From the NCBI RefSeq assembly GCF_011440395.1, contig NZ_JAAOIX010000001.1, positions 310,001 to 374,000 on the forward strand: 64,000 nt of DNA, written 5' to 3'. Below the pieces are notes generated by a model. That model was not told where the DNA came from. It was given only the letters and a program-made list of their open reading frames with translations, and did not search any database. Made by a program: the position numbers and the translations under genes. This document shows, piece by piece, positions 49,968 through 58,513 of the stretch (position 1 is its first letter; every line of letters starts with the position of its first letter). This DNA comes from Pseudomaricurvus alcaniphilus (GTDB taxonomy: Bacteria > Pseudomonadota > Gammaproteobacteria > Pseudomonadales > Cellvibrionaceae).

Positions 49968-51203
49968 CTACTGCTGCTTTGGCAACAACATCGCCAGCGA
50001 GTCCACAAAGCCTGCCCTGTGACTGCTTTCAAACTGTTGCGCAATCGCCTGCATCAATTCCAGCGGCTGCTGGAAACGACCGGCAACGGACTGCGCCGCC
50101 GCAACTTTTTCCGCGTAATCCGCCAGCGGCAGCAGGCCACTGGATGGGCCCTGGGCCGCTGTGAGACGCTCGAACAGGGATTCTGTCTGGCCAGAGGTTG
50201 GCGACACCTGGTCTTGGGTATAGGCCTGGGTTTGAGTATAGGCCTGGCTCATACGCTGCACCGAGCTGTGCCGAAGCTTCAGCGCAAACGAGGCGATTTC
50301 CGAACTGTCGAAGCCGAGTTCGGTAGCCATTGCAAAAGCCTGCTGCACGTCGCCGTCGAAAAACCGGTTCGACAACTCTGCCACCTGGCCCAGTAAATCC
50401 TCGATCGCAGTCAGCTCATCACTGTCGAGCTCGCCGTTTACCTTGAGTGAAAACTGCTGCTGCCGGGCGTCGTCAGCCCGGAAGCGTCCCTGCAGGCCTT
50501 CGAGACTGTCAATCTGGGCTTCTACCATACTCAGCTTGAGGCTGGCTGCCTTGATATTGACCTTGTCCCCGTCTGCGGTTGTGACAGAAAAGCTGAAGCT
50601 ACTGCGTTCGGCACTGTCACTGCGCGAATAAAAGGCGCTGGCGGCCTTATCGGGCACGGCCACTGCAGCCGGCCCGGGATCAGTCTCCAGCAGCGACTCC
50701 GAGCCCGGCAAATACTGGCGCTGCAGTGCATCGAAGCCCTCCAGCACCAGGTCATGGGTCTGCTGAATTTCCGCCCAGACCCCAGCATCAACTCCACCCA
50801 GTTCAGCCAGGATTTCCGCCGCCTCACCAAACCCCTGCTGGAAGCCTTGCAGGCCTGCCGCCAGGCGCGACGCCAATTGTTCAGTGCTGGCGCCATCGGC
50901 CAGGTCCCGTGCCAGCTGGGCCTCAACAAACGCCAGGATTGTGCTCGCAGCCTTGACTGCACCCGCCGCCGGCTCCCTAACGGCCTCTACCGGGGCGGTT
51001 TGCGTGGGGGCGAAGCTGTAAACGGAACTGCTGAACACTTGCTGCTCGGAGCGAATATAGATCGACGAGGGGCTGTTACCGTGGCCGCCGGGGCTGTGTC
51101 CACTCGGCTGCAATTCGGCCGCCAACTGCGACTGGCCAGCGTTCGAATGCTGGAAAAAACGGGTGTGCTGTATCTGGGTAGCCTGCATTCCTTCGATGAG
51201 CAC
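49968..51203 (-). CDS. DUF5610-like protein of unknown function
   Basis: The 411-residue protein has no signal peptide. The region of about residues 88-155 (AFVEAQLARDLADGASTEQL and GLQGFQQGFGEAAEILAELG) fits the DUF5610 pattern seen in proteins with a repetitive Phe/Gly/Glu helical core. A beta-rich middle (FSFSVTTADGDKVNIKAASL) and a helical C-terminus follow, and the first 60 residues are low complexity. No enzymatic motif is visible. It lies beside the phosphothreonine signalling genes, but a link is only a guess. Confidence 0.65.
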   Translation of the reverse strand: MLIEGMQATQIQHTRFFQHSNAGQSQLAAELQPSGHSPGGHGNSPSSIYIRSEQQVFSSSVYSFAPTQTAPVEAVREPAAGAVKAASTILAFVEAQLARDLADGASTEQLASRLAAGLQGFQQGFGEAAEILAELGGVDAGVWAEIQQTHDLVLEGFDALQRQYLPGSESLLETDPGPAAVAVPDKAASAFYSRSDSAERSSFSFSVTTADGDKVNIKAASLKLSMVEAQIDSLEGLQGRFRADDARQQQFSLKVNGELDSDELTAIEDLLGQVAELSNRFFDGDVQQAFAMATELGFDSSEIASFALKLRHSSVQRMSQAYTQTQAYTQDQVSPTSGQTESLFERLTAAQGPSSGLLPLADYAEKVAAAQSVAGRFQQPLELMQAIAQQFESSHRAGFVDSLAMLLPKQQ

Positions 51204-51279
51204 GGCAGCCTCCGGTAGGGGATAAATAGTGAGGTACTACCGGGGTATCGTCCAAAGCAGGAAAAACTTTAGTAACTTT

Positions 51280-51357
51280 ACATTACCTGGCCACATTACC
51301 TGGCCACATTACCTGGCCACATTGCCGGGGCACATTTCCAGGCCATATATGCAGGCC
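51280..51357. repeat. Tandem repeat, 13 bp x 6, decaying
   Basis: ACATTACCTGGCC occurs exactly three times (51280-51318). Three increasingly altered units follow up to 51357. It abuts the dispersed repeat copy B. Confidence 0.92.
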
Positions 51358-51365
51358 ATATATCT

Positions 51366-51606
51366 ACCTAATTACGCCTATGAATAAGCCAGCTATCGGC
51401 GATAGTAAATATATACCCTGTAGCACTTGGGACAGCAGCTTTGCTCCCGGCCTGGCTCCAGGGACTTGCTTTCAAGACTCGCCGTGCATCCATCCATGGA
51501 GGCTCCGCGACAGCATCCCTGCTGTCGAGGGTCTTGAAAGCAAGCCCCCGAAGCCAGACCTAACATATTGCCGGCTGCACGACGCTTAGCTTAGGTGGTA
51601 CTTAGG
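51366..51606. repeat. Dispersed structured repeat, copy B (241 bp)
   Basis: It matches 31627-31938 along its whole length except for the missing insert with the 28-base units. The ends (ACCTAATTACGCC and GCTTAGGTGGTACTTAGG) are imperfect inverted repeats. The 14-bp stem (51465-51478 with 51531-51544) and the CGACAGCATCCCTGCTGTCG hairpin (51508-51527) are intact. It lies between the ends of the DUF5610-like and FHA genes. The second copy shows this is a family, not a local accident. Confidence 0.87.
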
Positions 51607-51652
51607 TATATCTATGGACGATTAATGATGCCCGATTGTTGCTAAACAAGGG

Positions 51653-52627
51653 TCAGGCGGGTAACCCGAAGTGCCGCCAGGCAACGTACAAACCGCCGCC
51701 GATAATCAGCAGTAAACCCAGGCCAACGGCCAGGCGCCGGCCCGCAGAGGGCTGCTCCAGTTTATGCGACTCGATTGAATCGGCCTCAATTCGGGTTACC
51801 GCCACCGGCTTACGCATTTGGGCGGGCCTGGCAGTGCCGCTTGCAGAAGCGCCCTTGGCTGCGGCGCCGCCATCCCCTCCGGCGCTGTGAGTGTTAGCAG
51901 GAGCCGTTCGCACATTATGCGCAGGTTTATCCGGCGCCCGCTCGGACAGCGAGCGGAGACTGTCAGGCAGCACGCGAATGGAGGTTTTATCCAGTTCATC
52001 AGCAGGGCCAATCACCCCAAAACTGAGCGTGTCAAAGCGCAACTCATCACCGCGCTTGACCCGTGCCTCGGTCACTCGCTGGCCGTTCCGAAAAGTGCCG
52101 TTAGAGGACTGCAGGTCCTTTACGTAGAGAGCGCCGTCGCGAATAAATAACTGTGCATGCCGGCGGGACAAGTGGGCAGCCGCAAACACGATATCGCAGT
52201 CCTGGGACCGCCCTACCACCACCCCGTCGAGCAACGGGTAGACCCGATTGGCCAATGCACTGTGGTTGGCTTTTAACGCCCAGCCACTGGCTGCTGCCGC
52301 CTGGGACGCCGCTATCGGCGCCTGTACCCGCTCCTGTTTCGGATCGATCACCTGCAATTCGACCCCGCCCAGCCCCAGTCGGTCATCCACCTTCAATACC
52401 ACCGCCGCACCGGGCTTGACCTGGTGGCCATTAACAGTGGCAGTAGCGTGGTCCGCCAGCAAGGTAAAAGTAAGGGTTTCGTGATCCACTGCGATTTCGG
52501 CGTGCCGCTGCTCGATACCCGGGTGACTTAGCTGCAGGTCACAATCGCTGGCACTGCCAATCAGCAACCGCGGCTCCACTAACCACAGGGTATTTTTAGG
52601 ATTGTTCGAAATTCGGAGCTTAAGCAT
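51653..52627 (-). CDS. Membrane protein with two FHA domains
   Basis: The protein has 324 residues from MLKLRISNNPKNTLWL; the frame is open to 52678, but the internal ATG fits the domain start. FHA1 covers about residues 1-95 (LLIGSASDCD, RH at 41-42, NG at 66-67) and FHA2 about 115-210 (VVVGRSQDCD, LSRRHAQL, SSNGTFRNG with the phosphothreonine-binding residues). A disordered Ala/Gly/Thr linker leads to a C-terminal membrane helix (LAVGLGLLLIIGGGLYVAW), so the FHA domains face the cytoplasm. It is divergent from the PP2C and kinase genes and is a likely reader of their phosphorylation. Confidence 0.87.
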   Translation of the reverse strand: MLKLRISNNPKNTLWLVEPRLLIGSASDCDLQLSHPGIEQRHAEIAVDHETLTFTLLADHATATVNGHQVKPGAAVVLKVDDRLGLGGVELQVIDPKQERVQAPIAASQAAAASGWALKANHSALANRVYPLLDGVVVGRSQDCDIVFAAAHLSRRHAQLFIRDGALYVKDLQSSNGTFRNGQRVTEARVKRGDELRFDTLSFGVIGPADELDKTSIRVLPDSLRSLSERAPDKPAHNVRTAPANTHSAGGDGGAAAKGASASGTARPAQMRKPVAVTRIEADSIESHKLEQPSAGRRLAVGLGLLLIIGGGLYVAWRHFGLPA

Positions 52628-52748
52628 AACAGGCCGTTTCCGCGGAACCGTGTAAAAAGAAAATAATGCATTTATCAAGTCAGGCTGGCAATCATTGCAG
52701 TGAAAGAATTCACTTTATTATCCAGCAATTAGAGCTACTATTGCCTTA

Positions 52749-52808
52749 GCGCAGCCGATACTGTCCTGGCGCAGCCGATATTAGATTCGCGCAACCGAAT
52801 TCCGCCCA
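52749..52808. repeat. Tandem repeat, 20 bp x 3
   Basis: GCGCAGCCGATACTGTCCTG, GCGCAGCCGATATTAGATTC and a third unit starting GCGCAACCGAAT follow each other between the FHA and PP2C genes. A short dyad, AGTGAA/TTCACT (52699-52714), lies nearby and could be an operator in this divergent promoter region. Confidence 0.8.
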
Positions 52809-52831
52809 CCCCTTTAAAATAGTCTATATCT

Positions 52832-53680
52832 ATGCCGTTTTGCCAATCACATTCCATATCTGACAAGGGCTTGCACAGGGACAACAACGAAGACTGTTTC
52901 CTGAGCGCACCGGAGCAGGGGTTGTGGGCCGTGGCCGACGGCATGGGCGGCCACGCCGCGGGTGAAGTCGCGAGCGCCATAGTGGTGGGCACCCTGATGC
53001 AAGAAACCAAACGCGGTACCCCCCTGCCGCGAGCCATCAGCCTGGCGCACCGGGCAGTGCTGCACGCCGCCGACGCCGGCGAAGGCGCCAGCGGCATGGG
53101 TTCAACGGTGGTCGCCCTTAGCAGCAATGCCGATGACTACGAAGTTTGCTGGGTCGGCGACAGCCGCGCCTACCTGTGGACTGCCAGCGCCGGAGGTGGT
53201 CAATTGGAACAGTTGACCACCGATCACTCTTACGTGCAAATGTTGTTAGCCTCAGGGGCAATCGGGCCCGAAGATGTCCACCAGCACCCGGACAAGCACA
53301 TCATTACCCAGTGTATTGGTTCCCCCGACCTGGAGGCGGTCGCGGTAGACAGCTGCCACGGCACCTGGCAGGCCAATCAATGGGTTTTGCTGTGCAGCGA
53401 CGGCCTGACCGATGAGTTGGACGACAAGACCATCGCCCAGCTACTGTGCGACGCCAATACTCCCGAGGCCGCCTGCCAGGCCTTGCTGCAGCGAGCGCTG
53501 CGCAACGGCGGCCGCGACAATATCACGGCGCAAGTGATCCAGTCGCCGCGCCAGGGAACCCCACCGCGGCGGCAAGCCACCACCCTGCCCCGTATTACCG
53601 GCAGTCGCTGGCTGGACCTGGGGATGTACGGGCTGGCACTGATTAGCGTTCTGCTGGTGACCCTGTGGACACTGTGGTAA
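52832..53680 (+). CDS. PP2C-type Ser/Thr protein phosphatase with C-terminal membrane helix
   Basis: The 282-residue protein has the metal-binding motifs of bacterial PP2C in order: DNNEDCFL, VADGMGGHAAGEVAS, GMGSTVVAL, WVGDSRAYLW, CSDGLTDELDD and GRDNITAQVI. All aspartates needed for the two-metal site are present. A C-terminal helix (LDLGMYGLALISVLLVTLW) anchors it to the membrane. It resembles PppA/Stp1 phosphatases paired with a PpkA kinase. The kinase gene begins within 15 bases of its stop, so the pair is co-translated. Confidence 0.92.
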   Translation: MPFCQSHSISDKGLHRDNNEDCFLSAPEQGLWAVADGMGGHAAGEVASAIVVGTLMQETKRGTPLPRAISLAHRAVLHAADAGEGASGMGSTVVALSSNADDYEVCWVGDSRAYLWTASAGGGQLEQLTTDHSYVQMLLASGAIGPEDVHQHPDKHIITQCIGSPDLEAVAVDSCHGTWQANQWVLLCSDGLTDELDDKTIAQLLCDANTPEAACQALLQRALRNGGRDNITAQVIQSPRQGTPPRRQATTLPRITGSRWLDLGMYGLALISVLLVTLWTLW

Positions 53681-53694
53681 AGGGCGCGGCTACT

Positions 53695-56187
53695 ATGACG
53701 CCGGCACCGCAAATTCCCGGTTACCTGATCGTGCGCCAGCTCAGCCAGGGCGGCATGGCCACTGTGTACCTGGCCATCCAGCTCAGTGTGGGACGCGAGG
53801 TGGCACTCAAAGTCATGTCACCAGCGCTGAACGCCGATCCCACCTTCAGTGAGCGCTTTCAGCGGGAAGCCAACATCGTCGGCCAGCTGTCGCACCCGAA
53901 CATCGTCCCGATTTACGATATTGGCTGTCACGGCGATCTCAACTACATTGCCATGGACTACCTGGCCGGCGGATCCGTACTCGATAAAATGGCCACCGGC
54001 ATCAGCCAGGCAAGCGCTCTGGACATCACCGCGCAAATTGCCCTGGCGCTGGATCACGCCCACGAAAAAGGCTATGTGCATCGGGATATCAAGCCGGAAA
54101 ACATACTTTTTCGCGCCGATGGCAGCGCTGTACTCACTGACTTCGGCGTCGCCCGGACCCTCAGCGATGCCTCCCGGGTGACCTCCATAGGCACGGTAGT
54201 GGGCACCCCCTACTACATGAGTCCGGAGCAGGCCCGGGGCACACCGCTGGACGGGCGCGCCGACCTTTACAGCCTCGGCGTACTGCTCTACGAGATGCTT
54301 ACCGGCAGCGCACCCTTTCGTGCCGACGACGCCGTGGCGATTGCGATTATGCATTTAACCGCTGCACCACCGAAACTGCCACCGCAGCATGCATCCGTAC
54401 AGCCCCTGCTGGACAAACTACTTGCCAAGCAAGCGGATGACCGCTTCCAGCGTGGCCGGGATGTCGCCGCCGCCATTCAACTGCTGGCGGCAGCATCCGC
54501 CAGCAGCGGACCCCAGGCCGCATACCTGAGCGCCACCGAGCCGACCGCCATCCACGCGTTTACGCTGCTGCGCGCCCTGCTTGCAGTCACTTGCGCGGCT
54601 TTCGCCCTGCGGCTCAAATCCCTGCGCCGCTGGCTCGGTCAATGGCGCTATTCACTCGAGGATGGCTTGCACCGAGCGCCGCCATCCACTGCCACCGAGA
54701 TTCGCAGCCACTTCAGTACCGCGGCGCAGAATCGAGACACCCTGGTTACCAACATCCCTGTTGTCAGCTGGCGCGACCGCGCAGACAGTATCCGGCGTCG
54801 GCCATGGCTGCTGGCGCCCGCGCTACTCGTGCTGGCAATACTGGTCTGGTTGGCCTGCAGCATTGCCCTCAGCCGTCTCGACCTGCCGGGTAAAACGCAC
54901 CTGCCCGAGGGCCTGCTCAGCGCTGCGGCCAGCACCGAACAGTGGCTCAGGGCACCTTTCGGCTCCGGCAGCCCGGCAACTGACGCGGCGTTAGTGGTCG
55001 CTGGCGCCGGCTCTAGTTTGAGCGATCCCACCGTCGACACAGTCTCGCCAATCACCACCGCAGTCCTGGCAGCCACCGACACAACCAGCACTCCTGACAC
55101 TACCGACAACAACACAAGCGAAGAAACCGCCGGCAGCGACAGCCCGGACCAGGTCACCGCGGAAGCGACGCTGCCCGCTCCTCCGCCCCGTTACGAACTG
55201 CTGGTTACCACCCGCCCCCCCGGTGCACGAGTCAGGATCCTCAATATTCGGGAAAAATACTACGCCGGCATCCCCCTGATACCCGGCGATTACCACCTGG
55301 AAGTGACCCATAGTGGCTACGAGAGCCACCTGCAGTGGATCAAGATTCTGGATAAGCATTTGACCCTGCCGATCGCGTTGGAAAAGAAGCCGGTTGCCGG
55401 CGCGATATTTCACAGTGAACTCAGCACTGGCAGCAAGGGGCCGGCGATGGTGATCGTGCCCGCGGGCCGTTTTGCTATGGGTCACAAGGGCGCGAGCAAC
55501 GCCTCACCCGTGCGCCAGGTAAACATCGCCCGGGCCTTCGCCGTCAGCCAGTACGAAATTACCTTTGCCGACTATGAGAAATTCAGTTTTCACAATAATC
55601 TCCCGCTACCCTCGGACAACCGCTGGGGCAGAGGCAGCCGACCGGTAATCAACATCAGCTGGGAGGATGCCCGCGCCTACACCGAGTGGTTGAGCCAGAC
55701 CAGCGGCCAGCGCTACCGACTGCCCACGGAAGCCGAATGGGAGTATATCGCCCGCGCCGGGACCAGTACGGACTACTTCTGGAGCGAGCGCGATAGCGAC
55801 ACCGGCGAACCTGCCTATGCCGATGACCAAACCACTAATGCCGACAACAAGCCAGTTTTTGCCAACTGCCGGCGCGGCTGTAACAGCCCGTTCAGCACCC
55901 TGCTGCGAGCCCGGAGCGCGCCCGTAGGCAGCTTTCACGGCAACCAATTCAAGGTCTTCGACACGTCCGGCAATGTCGCCGAGTGGGTGCAAGACTGTTA
56001 CCAGAATCACTATCTCGCCGCCCCCCGGGACGGCAGTGCGGTGGAGCGGGAACACTGCCCGCTGCGTGTGGTGCGGGGCGGCTCAGTGAAAAGCCCGGTC
56101 GCCGACATCAAAAGCCACAGCCGCGACCGCAGGGACCCACGCCAGGGCTACCGGGATGTGGGCTTTCGCGTGGTATTGGAATTGTAA
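53695..56187 (+). CDS. PpkA-like Ser/Thr kinase fused to PEGA and formylglycine-generating-enzyme-like domains
   Basis: The protein has 830 residues from the ATG at 53695; a GTG at 53665 would overlap the phosphatase. The kinase domain spans residues 1-265 with a glycine loop (LSQGGMATVYLA), VALKVM lysine, catalytic Asp131 in HRDIKPENI, DFG at 149 and the activation segment GTPYYMSPEQARG. One membrane helix lies near 370-392, then a Thr/Asp-rich linker and a PEGA-like repeat (about 490-560, TTRPPGARVRI). The C-terminal FGE-sulfatase-type domain is 583-830 (VPAGRFAMGHKG, RLPTEAEWEYIARAG, VRGGSVKS). The catalytic cysteines of true FGE are not obvious. The kinase faces the cytoplasm and the sensor-like domains the periplasm. 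Confidence 0.92.
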   Translation: MTPAPQIPGYLIVRQLSQGGMATVYLAIQLSVGREVALKVMSPALNADPTFSERFQREANIVGQLSHPNIVPIYDIGCHGDLNYIAMDYLAGGSVLDKMATGISQASALDITAQIALALDHAHEKGYVHRDIKPENILFRADGSAVLTDFGVARTLSDASRVTSIGTVVGTPYYMSPEQARGTPLDGRADLYSLGVLLYEMLTGSAPFRADDAVAIAIMHLTAAPPKLPPQHASVQPLLDKLLAKQADDRFQRGRDVAAAIQLLAAASASSGPQAAYLSATEPTAIHAFTLLRALLAVTCAAFALRLKSLRRWLGQWRYSLEDGLHRAPPSTATEIRSHFSTAAQNRDTLVTNIPVVSWRDRADSIRRRPWLLAPALLVLAILVWLACSIALSRLDLPGKTHLPEGLLSAAASTEQWLRAPFGSGSPATDAALVVAGAGSSLSDPTVDTVSPITTAVLAATDTTSTPDTTDNNTSEETAGSDSPDQVTAEATLPAPPPRYELLVTTRPPGARVRILNIREKYYAGIPLIPGDYHLEVTHSGYESHLQWIKILDKHLTLPIALEKKPVAGAIFHSELSTGSKGPAMVIVPAGRFAMGHKGASNASPVRQVNIARAFAVSQYEITFADYEKFSFHNNLPLPSDNRWGRGSRPVINISWEDARAYTEWLSQTSGQRYRLPTEAEWEYIARAGTSTDYFWSERDSDTGEPAYADDQTTNADNKPVFANCRRGCNSPFSTLLRARSAPVGSFHGNQFKVFDTSGNVAEWVQDCYQNHYLAAPRDGSAVEREHCPLRVVRGGSVKSPVADIKSHSRDRRDPRQGYRDVGFRVVLEL

Positions 56188-56291
56188 CGGGGGCGAGCGC
56201 GCGAATCGGCTCCACATTGAGTAGGCGCGAAGCCCATGACACTCAGATATAGAGCAGCAGGATAAATAGCACTGTAACCAACGGGGCTATG

Positions 56292-56376
56292 ATTAAAACG
56301 GAACTTTGGTTAAAACAGCACCTAGATTAAAACGGCACTTTGGTTAAAACGGCACTTTGAGCAAAAGGGCTTTTTT
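56292..56376. repeat. Tandem repeat, 17 bp x 4-5
   Basis: Units of the type GTTAAAACGGCACTTTG occur at 56292-56308, 56309-56325, 56326-56342 and 56343-56359, with a decayed fifth at 56360-56376. It lies between the kinase and uvrB stop codons. The last unit merges into a run of six T. Confidence 0.9.
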
Positions 56377-56392
56377 ATCAACGGTGCTGTGA

Positions 56393-58390
56393 TCAGGCTT
56401 GTGCCGCTTTCAGCCGGGCAATCTGGTCGCGCAGCGCAGCAGCCTGTTCAAATTCGAGGTTCTTGGCGGCCTGGAACATTTTCTCCTCCAGCTCCGCCAC
56501 ATGCTTCCAGACATCGCCGGTGGCCATCTCGTTTTCATAACGCCCCTTCTGCTCCGCCACCTGGCGGCGTTTGGCGCGCGCGCCTGGCACATAGGTGCCG
56601 GCCATTATATCGGTCACGTTTTTGCGGATCCCCTGCGGCGTAATACCGTGCGCCTCATTGTGCTTGACCTGCTTTTCCCGGCGCCGGTCGGTCTCTTCCA
56701 TGGCCCGCTGCATGGAACCGGTGATCTTGTCCGCGTAGAGGATGGCCTTGCCATTGACGTTGCGCGCCGCGCGGCCGATGGTCTGGATCAGGGATCGATC
56801 GGAGCGCAGGAAGCCCTCCTTGTCGGCGTCGAATATGGCCACCAGCGACACTTCCGGCATATCCAGGCCTTCGCGCAGCAGGTTGATCCCCACCAGCACA
56901 TCGAACTCACCGATGCGCAGATCGCGAATGATCTCCACCCGCTCCACGGTATCGATGTCCGAGTGCAAATAGCGCACCCTGACACCGTGCTCCTGCAAGT
57001 AATCCGTCAGGTCCTCTGCCATGCGCTTGGTCAAAACCGTGATCAGGACCCGGTCACCCGCTTTCACCCGCAGGCCGATTTCCGACAGGGCGTCGTCCAC
57101 CTGGGTGCTGGCCGGTCGCACCTCAACTTCCGGGTCGATCAGCCCGGTGGGACGCACCACCTGCTCCACCACCTGGCCGGCGTGTTCCACTTCATAGGGG
57201 CCCGGCGTGGCCGAGACAAAAATCATCTGCGGCGCCAGTCGCTCCCATTCGTCAAAGCGCAGGGGGCGATTATCCAGTGCCGATGGCAGTCGGAAACCGT
57301 ACTCCACCAGCGTTTCCTTGCGCGAGCGGTCGCCCCGATACATGCCGCCAATCTGCGGCACCCCGACGTGGGATTCGTCGATCACCAGCAGCGCATCGGC
57401 GGGCAGGTAATCAAACAGGGTGGGCGGCGCCTCGCCGGCCGGACGGCCGGACAAGTAGCGGGAATAGTTTTCGATGCCGGTGCAATAACCCAGCTCCTGC
57501 ATCATTTCGATGTCGTACTTGACTCTCTGCTCCAGCCGCTGGGCTTCCACCAGCTTGTTGTTGCCGCGCAACTGCTCCAGCCGCTGGCGCATCTCTGCCT
57601 TGATATCGTCCAGCGCATCGAGAATGGTTTGCCGCGGGGTCACGTAATGGGACTTCGGATAGACGGTGAAACGGTCCAGTTTCTGCAAAATGGCGCCGGT
57701 CAACGGGTCGAACAACGACAGTCCTTCTATCTCCTCGTCAAACAGCTCTATGCGCAGCGCTTCACTCTCCGCATCCGCCGGAAACACATCGATAACGTCG
57801 CCGCGAACCCGGTAAGTGGCGCGGTGAAAATCGGTATCATTGCGGGTGTATTGCAACTCCGCCAGGCGTCGCAACAATTGGCGCTGGTCGATCTGGTCAC
57901 CGCGCAACAGGTGCAACACCATTTTCAGGTAGGCGTCCGGGTCACCCAGGCCGTAGATCGCCGAGACGGTGGCTACCACGATGGCGTCCTTGCGCTCCAT
58001 CAGCGCCTTGGTGGCCGACAGCCGCATCTGCTCGATGTGCTCATTGACCGAGGCGTCCTTCTCAATAAAGGTGTCCGAGGACGGCACGTAGGCTTCCGGC
58101 TGGTAGTAATCGTAGTAGGAGACAAAATACTCGACTGCGTTGTGCGGAAAGAACTCCTTGAACTCACCGTACAACTGGGCCGCCAGCGTTTTGTTTGGCG
58201 CCATGATCATGGTCGGGCGCTGGACTTGCTGAATGACATTGGCAATGGTGAAGGTCTTGCCGGAACCGGTCACCCCGAGCAGGGTCTGGTAGGCCAGCCC
58301 GGATTCGATCCCGGCGACCAGTTCGCGGATTGCGGTCGGCTGGTCACCGGCCGGCTGGAAAGGACTCTCTACTGCGAAGGTTTTAGTCAT
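56393..58390 (-). CDS. uvrB: Excinuclease ABC subunit B
   Basis: The 665-residue helicase-like protein has Walker [14 protein letters not shown], the beta-hairpin region [24 protein letters not shown]-like motif [10 protein letters not shown], and C-terminal UvrB/UvrC interaction domain ([20 protein letters not shown]). It loads onto damage with UvrA and recruits UvrC. No CTG-N10-CAG box is visible in the 123 bases upstream, so direct SOS control is not evident here. Confidence 0.97.
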   Translation of the reverse strand: MTKTFAVESPFQPAGDQPTAIRELVAGIESGLAYQTLLGVTGSGKTFTIANVIQQVQRPTMIMAPNKTLAAQLYGEFKEFFPHNAVEYFVSYYDYYQPEAYVPSSDTFIEKDASVNEHIEQMRLSATKALMERKDAIVVATVSAIYGLGDPDAYLKMVLHLLRGDQIDQRQLLRRLAELQYTRNDTDFHRATYRVRGDVIDVFPADAESEALRIELFDEEIEGLSLFDPLTGAILQKLDRFTVYPKSHYVTPRQTILDALDDIKAEMRQRLEQLRGNNKLVEAQRLEQRVKYDIEMMQELGYCTGIENYSRYLSGRPAGEAPPTLFDYLPADALLVIDESHVGVPQIGGMYRGDRSRKETLVEYGFRLPSALDNRPLRFDEWERLAPQMIFVSATPGPYEVEHAGQVVEQVVRPTGLIDPEVEVRPASTQVDDALSEIGLRVKAGDRVLITVLTKRMAEDLTDYLQEHGVRVRYLHSDIDTVERVEIIRDLRIGEFDVLVGINLLREGLDMPEVSLVAIFDADKEGFLRSDRSLIQTIGRAARNVNGKAILYADKITGSMQRAMEETDRRREKQVKHNEAHGITPQGIRKNVTDIMAGTYVPGARAKRRQVAEQKGRYENEMATGDVWKHVAELEEKMFQAAKNLEFEQAAALRDQIARLKAAQA

Positions 58391-58513
58391 TGGTCAATCT
58401 GTTTGCTCCGCTGATTTGCGCGTCCGCCAGTGGGACATCAACCGGATATACTCGCACGAGCGCAAATCGGATCGCAAGCACTAGCGTGTAGTTTCCGGCC
58501 AGAGCCTGTTTAC

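Noticed and set aside
50000-56187. Part of a type VI secretion cluster
   Set aside because: No Tss/VipA/Hcp/VgrG/ClpV-like gene is present. Only the regulatory-type kinase, phosphatase and FHA genes are seen.
56399-58414. A 671-codon open frame on the plus strand opposite uvrB
   Set aside because: uvrB on the minus strand has all family motifs. The opposite frame is His/Gln/Val-rich with no recognisable fold and no ribosome site.
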